From: Nematopogon swammerdamellus
Taxonomy: Eukaryota > Arthropoda > Insecta > Lepidoptera > Adelidae
Reading direction: 5' to 3'
Assembly (NCBI GenBank): GCA_946902875.1
Contig: OX336339.1
Span: 21,049,349-21,113,348, forward strand
DNA: 64,000 bases
Below, one piece after another: positions 44,437-55,612 of this stretch. Under the pieces are notes generated by a model. The model was not told where the DNA came from. It did not search any database and saw only the letters and a program-made list of their open reading frames with translations. Position 1 is the stretch's first letter; each line of letters starts with the position of its first letter. Both the position numbers and the translations under genes were made by a program.

Positions 44437-44966
44437 TAAAGCTGGGACTCCACAGCGGCGCACGGATGTGCACGCACACGCATGGCCTAGCCAAGCACAC
44501 GGATGCGCGTGTACGTGGGCGACTCCACAGCCAGCTATGCCGAGCCACGCGCTTCATTTGTTGGAACATTTCAAACGAAGCGGACGTGCCTACTGGCGTA
44601 CTAACTTTGGCGGAGGCGGCGCGGGCGCAAGCGTTGATTTTACTCGATCTCGACAGTTCTTCCGACGATAGTGACAGTGACACCGAATACAACGAAAATT
44701 TACCCAAAAGAAAACATCGATTTTGGCTTGAAAGTCATATCGTGCGCAGAGAAGCGTGCGTGCGCGGGTGGAGGGGAGCGAGCTGCGTGGGTCTGGCTTC
44801 GCTCGCCTAGCAAAGCCAAACACACGCGTAGCCGTGGGTGTGACGTCACACATCCACGCAGCTGCACGCAGCTCGCAGTGGAGACGCCTCCATATAAATC
44901 CATAGGAGGCGAATCTAGACACACGTGCGCAGCGTGGCCGTGCGCCGCAGTGGAGTCCCCGCTTTA
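44437..44966. mobile_element. PIF/Harbinger-like element with transposase remnant
   Basis: Inverted termini AAAGCTGGGACTCCACAGCG and CGCAGTGGAGTCCCCGCTTT bound a 530-base, GC-rich element. TA flanks both ends. If read as a 3-bp site the flanks are TAA and TTA, so the exact duplication is uncertain. Subterminal copies of GACTCCACAGCCAGC and CGCAGTGGAGACGCC repeat the terminal motif. The interior encodes part of a transposase. Confidence 0.75.
44592..44765 (+). pseudogene. N-terminus of a PIF/Harbinger transposase
   Basis: The frame reads L-A-E-A-A-R-A-Q-A-L-I-L-L-D-L-D followed by an acidic Ser/Asp run and K-R-K-H-R-F-W near 44704-44727, then R-R-E. Harbinger/HARBI1-type transposases commonly open with such a L-L-D/acidic stretch and an R-F-W-V motif. 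The DDE catalytic domain is absent: the frame runs into the 3' terminal region. Confidence 0.65.
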
Positions 44967-45349
44967 CTCTAATAACACACACTAAATAACGGTGTTAAGT
45001 TAGATTCATCTTAAACTGGTCTCGTCATTATTTAGTTAAAATTAATAACAAGATGTTGATGTTAATCTCCTCAGCACAGTATCCCGGCTCGACACACACG
45101 AACAAGCGAGTGCACGACGGTTTATGAATCCTTGAAAGATACTCAGTTGGGTGGATTAAAAGAGTTCCATAGGCTGTACATACAAGAAATGGTTGACGTA
45201 TGTAATGGGTAATAATAATGGGGAGGCTGTACGTGATGTGATTGGAGGCGAGGTTATGACAAAACAATTTTATTATTACTGTAAAAAAAATTTAGAAATT
45301 AAAAAAATTTTACGTATAAGACTATCATGATGAGAAAAGTGAAATTCCA
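44967..45349. other. Unassigned DNA
   Basis: No supported gene or repeat. Confidence 0.35.
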
Positions 45350-45765
45350 AAATTCCGGGACCGAGTTGAATTTTTTTACTTAGCGGTCCCTCGACACCTT
45401 TAATTAACTAAGCGGATATTATTTTTTAATTTTTGATGGTTTCGATGTGTCGGGGTTTTTTTTTATTTTAAATTTTACTTTTATTTCAAGCTTTTTCCGA
45501 GACGTAATTTTAACTTTATAAATGTATTAGGTTAAGTTAGGTTAGGTTAGGTAAGTAAGGTTACAAGTATGTATATAAATTAGCTTTGTAATAATTTTCC
45601 ATTTATTTACTTAAAGGCGACGCGAAGAGTGAAAGCGTAAAAAAAAACAGCATCCAAATCGACCCATCCGTTTGGGAGCTACGATGCCACAGCCAGACAC
45701 ACACACAGATACGCGGAGGCGTCAAACTTATAACACCCCTTCTTTTGCGTCGGGGGTTAAAACAA
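45350..45765 (-). repeat. Repeat D copy containing TTAGG repeats
   Basis: D-family landmarks GTGTCGGGGTTTTTTTTTAT, GGGAGCTACGATGCCACAGC, AACTTATAACACCCCTTCTT and GCGTCGGGGGTTAAAA on the minus strand. The middle is replaced by a short TTAGG array at 45527-45551. Confidence 0.7.
45527..45551 (+). repeat. Interstitial telomere-like (TTAGG) repeat
   Basis: Five consecutive pentamers, four exactly TTAGG and one TTAAG, the arthropod telomere unit. Confidence 0.6.
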
Positions 45766-46290
45766 ATCAAAAGCATAAAATTTGTGCTTTTGTGCCGCAT
45801 TCAACTCAAGGGTCAGGATATGAATCGAACTGGTTTACTTATCAAGCTAACATTATTTCATATGTTTTAGTGCTAGTGGTTTTTTTGAATTCGGTTCAAT
45901 TATTTTTCAAATAGTCTCTTACATACTGGTGAACAATAAAGTACCTATATTATTTTATATCCTTACCAAGTTTCTGTCATTCTCCATCGTACGTTCCTCA
46001 ATCTTACTGCTGCAATTATATCTCGGGACACAGAGGTTCTAACTGTATAGTTATTATCTAAGTTGTTCCTAAACCAGTGTCAATAGAGGTTAGGTGACAT
46101 TAAGATTTCATTCCCAAACACGTGATAAGAATAATGACTTCAAGTAAGAAAGAATGGACGTTTAGAGTCGAGGTTCGGTGTCTGTGGTAATGGAATATTT
46201 GTTGAAATTGAAGATTCTCTGTCGATATTTTATTTACGTTCTTCATCCTCGATTTCAATCGGCTTTGAAAGTAATATAGCTAGATATGTG

Positions 46291-46547
46291 ACGATTCCTT
46301 CATCGCAGGAGAGCTTTGACGCAGCTGCTGTGGTAGCAGCCAAACTGCACTATGGGAGTTTAACAAAAACGACATGCACCGCCTCAACATTAGGTTAGGG
46401 TTAAATTAAAGAAGATGCTTCGCATTTAACCCTGGTTATGTTTTTTTAAACCACCAAAACAGGTTAATAATCTCTGTTCGGGGAGAAAAATCGCATAGTG
46501 CCGTCCGTCACAGCTGCAGCAAAACTCTCCTGCGATGAAGGACTCGT
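46291..46547. mobile_element. Foldback DNA transposon with perfect 9-bp duplication
   Basis: Termini ACGATTCCTTCATCGCAGGA and its mirrored TCCTGCGATGAAGGACTCGT are inverted repeats continuing to GCAGCTG. AGATATGTG occurs immediately on both sides (46282-46290 and 46548-46556). A 9-bp duplication points to Mutator-like or Merlin-type integration. No transposase is present. Confidence 0.8.
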
Positions 46548-46629
46548 AGATATGTGTGTGTACCTAGTCAGATATACTTTAGGGAACGTGTACTACATAG
46601 GTGTTTCTCTTCAAAATACAGTTTTTATA

Positions 46630-46950
46630 TTCTATTTACTTAGCGGCCCCCCGACTCTTATAAGTATGTAAACGGAAATGAATTTTGACTTTTTAAGGGT
46701 CGGGGTTTTTTAAAATTTGTAATTTAATTTTTATTTCAAGCTTTTAAAAAATAAAAACCGCATCGAAATCAGTCCATCCGTGAGACGTAATTTTTTTAAT
46801 ACTTCATAATAACTTTATTACTTGATTACTAACATAGCTAAGAACCATCCCGATGAAACCAGCTTTCTAATAAAAAAACCACATCCAAATCGGTCCATCC
46901 GTTTGGGAGCTACGGTGCCACGGACAGACAGATACGTCGGGGGTTAAAAA
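46630..46950 (-). repeat. Repeat D copy
   Basis: All D landmarks in reverse: TTAGCGGCCCCCCGACTC, AAGGGTCGGGGTTTTTTAAA, CCATCCCGATGAAACCAGCT, GGGAGCTACGGTGCCACGG and CGTCGGGGGTTAAAA. Confidence 0.8.
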
Positions 46951-47227
46951 TAGTATACGAATATGGCACTTAGTTGAAAAGTAGGTATGAGTATCACCTG
47001 GCAGACAGGATAACCGCTGGCGCCTGGCATATAGGTTTGCGGTGGTCACTCAATAGGACACAAATGCGGTGTGGTCACAGATCAGGGTGTGGTCATTGGT
47101 CACTCAGTAAAATTACCACTTTAGCTATTGCACTGCGGCCTATATCGTCTGTGAAGTGAATGAAATGCGATATGAATATGGGATATGAATTATCAAAACC
47201 CCTGATAAAATTGACTTTTATTCATAA

Positions 47228-47280
47228 AAGGCACTCGAGAAACATTATCCTCCTTTTTGCTTCGCGCAGTCGGGTAAATA
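47228..47280. repeat. Solo terminus of the 22081-type foldback
   Basis: CTCGAGAAACATTATCCTCC and TTTTTGCTTCGCGCAGTCGG match the left end at 22081 without a partner arm nearby. Confidence 0.55.
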
Positions 47281-47724
47281 GGTTGGATATTGGCAAGGTA
47301 TTCTTCCTAGTGCGATCTTATAAGCAGAACTTAGCTCGACTCGACCTATTTCGACCGAAAGCATAGAACGCGGAAGGTTTCTCGGCCCCAAGCGTGTTCG
47401 TGATAATCTGAAGCTCGCATGGGCGCGACCGGACGACGCAGCTTCCGTCAGTTCCGACCGACAGTTGGCGGGCAGACGAGCGCGGTGGCTGCGGGTAGCT
47501 AGCCGGGTATAATTAAATCTGGGGCGGTACCTACTGTGCTAGGGCTTTATACATAATGCTTCAGGAGAATATTCTTCGATAAAACAGAAAAAAAAAATGG
47601 ATGCAACTCGGTTTTTAAATATCATTCCTAATTTATTGCTTCCACACTGGGTGGCTGTGCTTGAGGTTGGGGCCTCTGCGGAGCCAATTTCACCCCCGAG
47701 GTCCGGCTTGAAGGCGGACTAATA

Positions 47725-47930
47725 TTCGCCCGGGTTGTTACCACCGCACTGAATGAAAGATCGGTTGAAACGGCTACGTAAATAGTTCGTGTTTTCCGTT
47801 CAATTCCGTTTAGTCGGCACGACCGAAGGGAAGCATTAACATGGAACATAGTTCACCGTGTCATGGGCTGACGTCCCGGATATATGTAGTTGAGGTGATG
47901 GAGCCAACCGTATTAGTTTCCATAAAAAAC
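47725..47930 (+). repeat. SINE-A 3' two-thirds
   Basis: From CCCGGGTTGTTACCACCGCA to the A-tract, diverged. The 5' side (47645-47715, CTGGGTGGCTGTGCTTGAGG) resembles LINE-N 3' sequence. Confidence 0.7.
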
Positions 47931-48124
47931 TAGATCACGAAAGAGAACGTATTGGAAAAACATAAATAAAGATCTCACTCATGAAAAATGGAAGTGTTTT
48001 CATTTTATAAATAAAGCCAACTAAAACATACAGCCGTTTCGTAAAGATGTTATGAAAACGTTTTAATGGAAATTGACATAGTTGGCAACATCACACTCGT
48101 GAATCCAGTCCTTCACGTGATATT

Positions 48125-48276
48125 AGTTAAAATTCATGATTAGTTAAAATGCTTCATACTCTTTTCGGTAGATGGCGCGCATACACTTTTCAGTTTCTTA
48201 TATGGGGACCCCGGGAATTTTTTACTTTTTCTTATTTTTATTATTGGTTCAAGAGATACAGCCCTCGGACAGACGT

Positions 48277-48314
<38 letters not shown>

Positions 48315-48390
48315 GCGGCGTAGGCTTAGTAATAGGGTCCCGTGTTGAACGACCCCAAATGTTGAACGACTGATACGGAACCCTAAAAAT
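48125..48390 (+). repeat. Repeat K copy
   Basis: TTTTCGGTAGATGGCGCGCA, a long (CAGA)n block, GCGGCGTAGGCTTAGTAATA and GGAACCCTAAAAA. The 5' CCGGCCAAG end is absent. Confidence 0.7.
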
Positions 48391-48946
48391 GTGCTGTATG
48401 CTTAAAAATGTTCTGTATGTTTAAAAATGTTTGTATTAGGTAATTCTCGATTCGGAACATACTGTTTATTAAAGTGCGTCATAGACGATGAAGGTACTAT
48501 TTTATTTACTTTAAGATGAAATGTTATACTAACTTCATGTATCACACACGGCTAAGATACGATAATATTTTACATTCTCCACAGACCCTGTAATCATTAG
48601 CGCAGGATTGATGCACACCTATGAGAGTTAAAGATAAGTATAGATAGGTACTCGTATGTTCTCATAAGTAAGATGAAATATACATTAATATATTGGTCGT
48701 GTGTGGTGGCTCAAAGGATTATATTGTGAGCGATATTGTGAAATATGCCCAGCTTGAGATAAAATATTATAATATTATGTTCAACGTCTGTGATGCGCTT
48801 AAAATACCCAATAAGTAAAACTGACAAGGGTCTGATAGACCGTACATATGAGATATGGATTAAAAAGGTCTCAATGTAAGTATAGGTAGTGTAATATGTT
48901 CCGTCATGCAAGCTCTTGTATTTGAATCAAATCTTAACTGAAATTT
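48391..48946. other. AT-rich DNA, nothing recognised
   Basis: No gene or repeat family identified. Confidence 0.4.
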
Positions 48947-49373
48947 GTACCGTGTGGGGTCGGTACTTAAAAAGAATAGTCCCACTGCATCTCTCCCCGT
49001 CGCATGTCGTAAAAGTCGACTAAGAGATCGTCAGCCTCGGCAGCTTAATGGTGCGGTCAGTTATTGGATGGATGGCCGCCCGACTGTTGGAGGCTGACCG
49101 TGGTTCGGATACCACGTTAAACTGTAGGTCCCTTCCCTTCTTACCTTACTAGGTGGTAGGGTTTATCCCGGCCGGGTTGGTACCACCGCACTGAGCGAAA
49201 CGTCGGTCGAAACGGCTATGTAAATAGTTCGTGTTTTCCGTCCAGTTCAGTGTAGCCGGCGCGAAATGAAGGGAAGCACTGACATGGCACCTAGTTCACC
49301 CGGTGTTATGGGCTGACATCACGGATGTTGTAGGTGATGTAGCCAACCGTGTCAAGTTTCCATAAAAAAAAAA
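48947..49373 (+). mobile_element. Composite module C / SINE-A, short-head type
   Basis: Nearly the same element as 9901-10335: module C start with the CCGTCGCATGTCGTAAAAGT variant, GTCAGCCTCGGCAGCTTAAT, GTGCGGTCAGTTATTGGATG, GGTTCGGATACC, core, tail and A-tract. Sharing the same internal deletion shows that the composite itself was amplified. Confidence 0.85.
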
Positions 49374-49374
49374 A

Positions 49375-50034
49375 AATTATTGGACGAACTACTTAAGACT
49401 GCGTTACTACAGCGTGAGGCACAATTTGCAAAATTTTCCACATTTTCGTTTCTGTTTTTTGTTCAACGAATTTCAAAAATATATATATTAAAAAATCCTG
49501 TCTTAAAGTTGACCATATTTAAAAGTTGGCGACAGATTTTTATTTTTATTTATGTCAATTAATATGTGAAAAAAAAATCACAAACGTACTACTAAATGGT
49601 CCTAAATACTCCGAAATTTCCGAAATGCTCTCTTTGTTTCGAAATTGCAGCTTTCTAAAACATTATTTTGAGTTTATACTAATTGCAGATGATGTAAGAT
49701 AAAATTTTACTTCTTTTGACAGATTTGGATATTCGTGTAATGTAAATTGGTTTAACACACTTTGAACAAATACTATAAAACAAGCGAAAGCTTAGCTATT
49801 CAATCAGTTTCAGTTCAGTCAGCATTTTGATGCTGTAGTACCGCGCAAAGGGATTGTTACTCATCTGACCATGTTGGCTCTGATTTCACCTCATCGACAA
49901 GTTCATGACCGTCTTTTCTTTTTTAAGAGTTCCGTAGGTAACTCAAAGAGGAAAAAGTGGAATCCTTATAGGATCACTCTTCTGTCTGTTTATCTGTCCG
50001 TTTATCACAGAAAAATGTTGAAATTTTGACATAT
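49375..50034. other. AT-rich DNA with a repeat K end
   Basis: AGAGTTCCGTAGGTAACTCA and GGATCACTCTTCTGTCTG near 49926-49990 are a K end. Nothing else was recognised. Confidence 0.4.
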
Positions 50035-50281
50035 TATAGAGATTTCCCTTCTTACCTTACTAAGTGGTAGGGTTCAACCCGCCAGGGTTGGTACCACCGC
50101 ACTGAATGAAACGTCGGTCGAAACGGCTATGTAAATAGTTTGTGTTTTCCGTTCAGTTCAGTGTAGCCGGCACGACCGGACGGAAGTACTGACATGGCAC
50201 CTAGTTCACCCGGTGTTATGGGCTGACATCACGGATGTTGTAGGTGGTGTAGACAACCGTGACAGTTTCCATAAAAAAAAA
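50035..50281 (+). repeat. SINE-A, headless
   Basis: Starts within the core at TTCCCTTCTTACCTTACTAA and runs through the tail to the A-tract. Confidence 0.8.
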
Positions 50282-50476
50282 TTGAGTTTGATGACACGGA
50301 CGTATAGCGTAAATGAACGAATTTAGATTTTGGGGCGAAATTTTTGGGGTCAAATTGTTTTTAAGTACCTATACAAATTTATTTTAATAGTTTAAAAGAT
50401 GCATGTATGGTACGGAACCTTCTCCACGTAAGTTCGACTCGCACTTGACCGCTTTCCTTAAATTCTTTCATGTTAT

Positions 50477-50575
50477 TTTTATGAACACTAATATTGTTGG
50501 CTACTTCACCTACAACATTCGTGATGTCAATACCAGGTGGACTAGGTGCCATGTCAGTACTTCCCTTCGTTCATC
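50477..50575 (-). repeat. SINE-A tail fragment
   Basis: GTTGGCTACTTCACCTACAA, GTGATGTCAATACCAGGTGG and GCCATGTCAGTACTTCCCTT in reverse sense. The preceding GTACGGAACCTTCTCCACGT (50410) is a repeat K end. Confidence 0.65.
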
Positions 50576-50989
50576 ATGTTCGTGCGATGCAATTCCTGCG
50601 CCGGGTGTCGTTCCAAACCTGGAACGGAGCTACAGGGTATTTCAAAGGAGAGAATACCAATAATTTCCACAACGACGACGTCCGCGCCCTATGAGACTTC
50701 CCTACAAGGAGAAACCTACAGGCTGTCCCTTTGTCTATGTTAACGCAATTGTTTTCTATTTTTGTGTCCACGTCACAGGCGGTTGATGTGGCTTGGGTTT
50801 GACATATTATGACGTTGTTTGTCAAGATATCTGTGGGACCTTTTGACTTGACTTTCGGATCGCCTTTTCCGCTCTTGCATCGATACTCCAGTCGATACGG
50901 TTTGAAGAAAAAACATTTTCATAATATGTGATATGACGGTTGGCGCCCGCCATTTGAAATTTTTGGTTAAAAAAATATTTTTTTTTTAT

Positions 50990-51330
50990 GGATAGCGCGA
51001 CATGTGGCATCGTTTCACCTACAAGTAGCTGTCTAATGATGCCCATGGACATTCTGTGATTCACGGGATTGCGAATGCCATGCCGGCCTGACAGGAGACT
51101 TTACGCGCCCCTTTTGAAAATCCCCAGACTGTACTTGGGAGGAAATAGATGGGCAGGGAGTGAGTTCCACATTTTCCCGGTTCTGTGAATAAAATACCTA
51201 CAGAACCGGATGGTCGACCTAACACGGATGCGCATCCGTGGTAGGTCGATTGAATAGTGGTGCATCCCCTGCCCAGTACGCGTAGTGCGGAGGTAGAACA
51301 ACGGCAACAACGCACTGCCAGGCATTTAGT
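50990..51330 (-). pseudogene. LINE-E ORF2 C-terminus and 3' UTR
   Basis: Minus-strand frames show R-T-G-K-M-W-N-S-L-P-A-H-L-F-P-P-K-Y-S-L-G-I-F-K-R, then the 3' UTR (GAATGTCCATGGGCATCATT) and poly(A). It is the best preserved LINE-E ending but still frameshifted. Confidence 0.75.
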
Positions 51331-51737
51331 TAATCCTTAAAAGATCTCCATAGAATATACGTCCTAACTCCTAAATATAACATACAATACCACGAGCGTA
51401 GCCGCGGTCAAAAGTTAGTGCATATACCTAACTGGGTATATTCCTTGTGCGGTAGGTACGTGTTTTTTTAACTCTCTAGTTTGCTATCATGTAGAAACCA
51501 TAAAGTTGCAGTGATAAAAAATATGGAAAGGTTATAATTTAATAAAAATATGAAACTTTCTTGCACATAAAATTACTTTACCGATACTCACCATGACAGC
51601 TGCCAATTTGTTCATAGGTTTTAGTGTAACCCTTATGAATTGTATCACAATTCTGTAACGAATTATATCTTAAATCCTAACTTATGGGAAAATACACTTT
51701 AAGATGTAAGCAATAAAGTGCAGTTTGCAAGTGGTTT

Positions 51738-51947
51738 GTGTTGTCGGGATTTGGCATAGTCCTGTGCGGAGCGTTGGTCGCCGTGGGCGGTTCTGTCAGG
51801 AGTCAGGACGAACGACTTGAGATGCGAAGCAGTGATGTTGGATGTATACCTACTGTATTTATATCGATAAATCCGTACGTAGCTAGTAATCCTCGTTTAA
51901 GATACGTCTATTTTGTTCTATCACAAAATTGTAATTGGCCGATTTAA
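51738..51947 (+). other. Weak candidate exon with a hydrophobic N-terminal segment
   Basis: The frame reads L-S-G-F-G-I-V-L-C-G-A-L-V-A-V-G-G-S-V-R-S-Q-D-E-R-L-E-M-R, which resembles a membrane or signal segment followed by a charged stretch, but the remainder looks non-coding. It begins at GTG, not ATG, and no good splice sites were found. No family is recognised. Confidence 0.2.
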
Positions 51948-52024
51948 CCACCTTAATTAATATTATAATTAAATTAAATGAAATAAAAAATCATAAAAAT
52001 AGTGATAAAGGTGCCCCGAAATAG

Positions 52025-52320
52025 TTGCAGAAGGAAATGTACACATCATCAATCAATATCAATACTAATAATAAATCTGTAAGGGATGGTCATGGAGTAA
52101 GTTACTTTGTTTTAGGAAATATTGAGTTTGTAGCCTCTATGTATGATACTAAAGCTAAATTGAAGATTTTTAGAAATCTTTTCTGTATGTATGTATGTAT
52201 GTTCCTCCATAACTCTTAAAGCCATCATCCGAATTTGATGAAACTTAGTACAAGCCCATTTTGCTATGCGGGACACAGGATAGGCTTACTAAAATTCACT
52301 TCCGGCTACGCTAAGATGTG
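52025..52320 (-). repeat. Repeat F copy, 3' part
   Basis: In reverse sense: AATAATAAATCTGTAAGGGA, AGATTTTTAGAAATCTTTTC, a (TATG)n run, CCTCCATAACTCTTAAAGCC, ATCATCCGAATTTGATGAAA and GCGGGACACAGGATAGGC, matching 42028-42450. Confidence 0.75.
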
Positions 52321-52359
52321 GCTCCCATACAAATCGAATTGTTCCAAGCGCCGAAATAA

Positions 52360-52470
52360 AGGGCGGCGCGGGGCGGCGGGGGGGGGGGGGGGGGCTGCTG
52401 GCGGAGACTGGCGGCGCGCAGGCGGAGGCACGAGGCGCGGCGCGGGGTGCGGTCTGGCGGAGTGCGGTGT
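52360..52470. repeat. G-rich, CpG-rich tract with a G run
   Basis: A run of about 17 G (52378-52394) sits inside GGCGGCGCGGGGCGGC and GGCGCGGCGCGGGGTGCGG. The plus strand could form quadruplexes. No coding evidence. Confidence 0.6.
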
Positions 52471-52755
52471 GTGTATGCATTGTCTTGAGCAGAGTTTCTT
52501 ATTTAATTCGATTCATAATATTATGTAGGTTAACTTCGTTAGGTATCTATTTGATTAATTTTAGGTGCAAACCTATCGGCTGCTCCAGAGTGAAACACTG
52601 TATTAACAAAATGCTAAATTGTTCAGGAGAGCGAAAATAGTGGAAAATTGAAATATAACACTTCCTGTTCTATTTAAAGGAAAAGTAAATATGCAGTTAA
52701 TTTAAAAAAAATACATCTTTGTAGTGATATGTACCATATGTTTTTATTGTTATAA

Positions 52756-53614
52756 CTAGCTTTTGCCCGCGGCTTCGCTCGCGTGAAATTGGTATTTCAA
52801 AGAAAGAAAGTAAGTAACTAAGGGCGAGCTGGGTTTAGGTAAACGATACACCGTCACGAAGAATGTGAGTAACTTTTTGAGGCCGAAGGCGGAGTTGCGT
52901 TCAGGAAGACGATAAACCTTCTCGAATACAGTAAGTAACTATGGGCGAGGCCGAAGGCCGAGCTGCGTTCAGGAAGAGGATAACCTTTTCGAAGAAAGTA
53001 AGTAACAGAGGGCGAGGCCGAAGGCCGAACTGCGTTCAGGAAGACGATAAACCTTTTCGAAGACAGTAAGTAACTATGGGCGAGGCCGAAGGCCGAGCTG
53101 CGTTCAGGAAGACGATAAATTCTCGAAGACAGTAAGTAACTATGGGCGAGGCCGAAGGCCGAGATGTGCCTCGCCCTCTGTTACTTACTTTCTTAGAAAA
53201 GGTTATCCTCTTCCTGAACGCAGCTCGGCCTTCGGCCTCGCCCAAAGTTACTTACTGTCTTCGAGAAGGTTTATAGTTTTCCTGAACGCAGCTCGGCCTT
53301 CGGCCTCGCCCATAGTTACTTACTTTCTTCGAAAAGGTTATCCTCTTCCTGAACGCAGCTCGGCCTTCGGCCTCGCCCTTTGTTACTTACTTTCTTAAAG
53401 ATGGTTTATCCTCTTCCTGAACGCAGCTCGGCCTTCGGCCTCGCCCATAGTTGCTTACTGTCTTCGAGAAGGTTTATCGTCTTCCGGAACGCAACTCCGC
53501 CTTCGGCCTCAAAAATGTATTCACTTTCTTCAAGACGATTTATCGTTCTTAGTTACTTACTTTCTTCCTTTGAAATACGAATTTCACGCGAGCGAAGCCG
53601 CGGGCGAAAGCTAG
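52756..53614. mobile_element. 859-bp foldback with tandem-repeat arms
   Basis: Ends are ACTAGCTTTTGCCCGCGGCT and AGCCGCGGGCGAAAGCTAGT. The left arm has about six units of a 66-68 bp repeat beginning GTAAGTAACTATGGGCGAGG (starts near 52810, 52865, 52931, 52998, 53066, 53132). The right arm carries the same unit inverted. The switch point is near 53163. The terminal motif is that of repeat F. Confidence 0.85.
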
Positions 53615-53619
53615 TGATG

Positions 53620-54129
53620 TAATAAAAGTCAAATAAACATTACACATATCATATCATAGCCCACACAAGTCCAGTCGGAGCGGATGCGGTGCACTCAATT
53701 ACTATTATACTCGTACCAAATTCAGAGCCAGGCCATCATACTCAATGTGCGTACATTTAATCACCTCGCCAAATACGGTATCAAACAACTTTACAAATAG
53801 CGCGCCTTGCGCATCACTAGGCGCATCTTGTTTGATGCTTCTCTCGGTCTTGGTGGGTGTCGACCGGCGCCAATGATAGCATTACCTATCTACTGTTAGT
53901 CTCCTAGTACTATGTTCCTATCTCTTGCTGAGAGCCTGGTAGTCGTGATCTACGGCTTGCGGTGGGACCGAGTCGGTATCTTCACGATTTTGTGGCCTTG
54001 GTGCAGTTCAGTTTCTAATTTCCACGGAGATGATAAGTTATGTATGGGTGGAGCCTGGAAGTGCAAATAATGAGTAGGTACCTATCAAATGCAATTATTA
54101 TATTAAATTGTACCGTTCCGGTTCCGGTT
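53620..54129. other. Unassigned DNA
   Basis: Balanced base composition but no gene or repeat family recognised. Confidence 0.35.
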
Positions 54130-54985
54130 GTAGGGTTCCGTACCTCAAAAGAGGTAAAAAAAACTGAACCTTTAATTAGAGGATCACTCTCGTGTGTGTC
54201 TGCTTGTCCGTCTGTCACAGCTTATTTTAAATCTACTGGATGAAAAAAGAGGTACATAGGCACTTAATACATTAAACATAAGTAGGTATATAGAGTTTGA
54301 TGACACAATCACGAACGTATGGCATAAGTACCTAAATGAACGAATTTCGATTTTGGGGATTAAATTTTAGAGATTTAGAAAGTATAAAAAATATTTTTAT
54401 TTTTTCAAGTGCAAAAAGTGACATATCTATACCATTTGCTGATGGAGTGTGGTCAGAACGAAGAATTACGGAGGGAATTGCAGGCGTCACTTAGGGTGGA
54501 CAGACTCAATTTGTTTTTTAGTCCAAGTACCCAAGTGAGAGGGATTTAGTAATTGTGTTGAATTTCGTTGAGCGTTCTCTATCGGACTCTGGGCCCTAAG
54601 TGTTAGGGAAAATGAGTACTATGGGGCTGATAGTAGCAATTCATTGTTAAAAGCCCTAAAATAGCCGTAAAAAAGGTCGTTAGTAAGAAACACAAATATA
54701 TTTTTTATTATTTTAAAACGCATAATTAATTAAAGATTTTTTTTTGCAAAAAATTGTTTTGCAAAATATATTAAAGAAAATATTCGAAAATCGAGCATTC
54801 CCCACCACAGGCCTTATCTCCGAAACTACTCTGTCTAAAATTTTTAAAACAAATAATGGAATGTAGGTCCTCTCTTATAGTTTACAGGAAAACCTAATCG
54901 AAAATCCAAAGTCTCAAGGTTCTCACTGAAAACGTAATGGTATGGAACCCTCTCCACGCGAGTTCGACTCGCACTTGACCGCTAT
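54130..54985 (-). repeat. Repeat K, long form, reversed
   Basis: From TAGGGTTCCGTACCTCAAAA and GGATCACTCTCGTGTGTG through GAATTTCGATTTTGGGG to TGGAACCCTCTCCACGCGAG and TTCGACTCGCACTTGACCGC. A short coding-like frame near 54420-54545 (H-L-L-M-E-C-G-Q-N-E-E-L-R-R-E-L) may be a trapped LINE scrap. Confidence 0.6.
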
Positions 54986-55156
54986 TTTTATCATTTCAAG
55001 GCTAGGTGCTAGAAGGTGCTAGGGCGCTAGGGCACAAATTAATTAATGCTAGGGTAACAAAAATACTAGTTCGACGTGAGTTCGACATACATATTTTTAG
55101 AAAATGTTGTAATTTGTGAATAATATTTCTCATTCTTTGAATTTCATCTTCATCAT

Positions 55157-55368
55157 CACGCTTTATCACGACAATCGGCGTAAGCAGAGTAATCGATGTT
55201 GTACTTACTTCAAGAACTCGGATTTAGAGCACAACACCGGCCAACACGTTCAGCAAAATATTAGGACAAGAGAACTATCGAGCAATAATACAGCTCTACT
55301 GCATGACCGTGGAAGGAACGTGCCGAGGTAAGAGGTGGCTCACCTGTCGCCCTTCAGCACGGCACTTT
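55157..55368 (-). repeat. Module C, 5'-truncated
   Basis: GACAATCGGCGTAAGCAGAG to CGCCCTTCAGCACGGCA in reverse sense. It stops where SINE-A starts. Confidence 0.75.
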
Positions 55369-55612
55369 TTTTTATTTTTATGGAAACTGACACGGTTGGC
55401 TACATCACCTACAACATCCGTGATGTCAGCCCATAACACCGGGTGAACTTGGTGCCACGTCAGTCCTTCCCTTCGATCGTGCCGGCTACACTGAACTGGA
55501 CGGAAAACACAAACTATTTGCATAGCCGTTTCGACCGACCTTTCATTCAGTGCGGTGGTACCACCAACCCGGGCGGATTAAACCCTACCACCTAGTAATA
55601 TAAGAAGGGCCT
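55369..55612 (-). repeat. SINE-A, headless, abutting module C
   Basis: Tail and core to CCTAGTAATATAAGAAGGGC. The ...ATATAAGAAGGG ending is the same breakpoint used by the headless composites at 16740 and 43062. Confidence 0.8.

Noticed and set aside
44590..44982. 130-codon minus-strand ORF
   Set aside because: It is a shadow of the plus-strand Harbinger transposase remnant in GC-rich DNA.
47440..47500. Second Inr/DPE promoter (TCAGTT near 47449)
   Set aside because: The DPE-like AGACG lies at about +25 rather than +28 and no leader-like exon follows.
50570..50760. Coding exon from overlapping short ORFs
   Set aside because: No frame stays open across the block and no family is recognised; probably repeat-derived.
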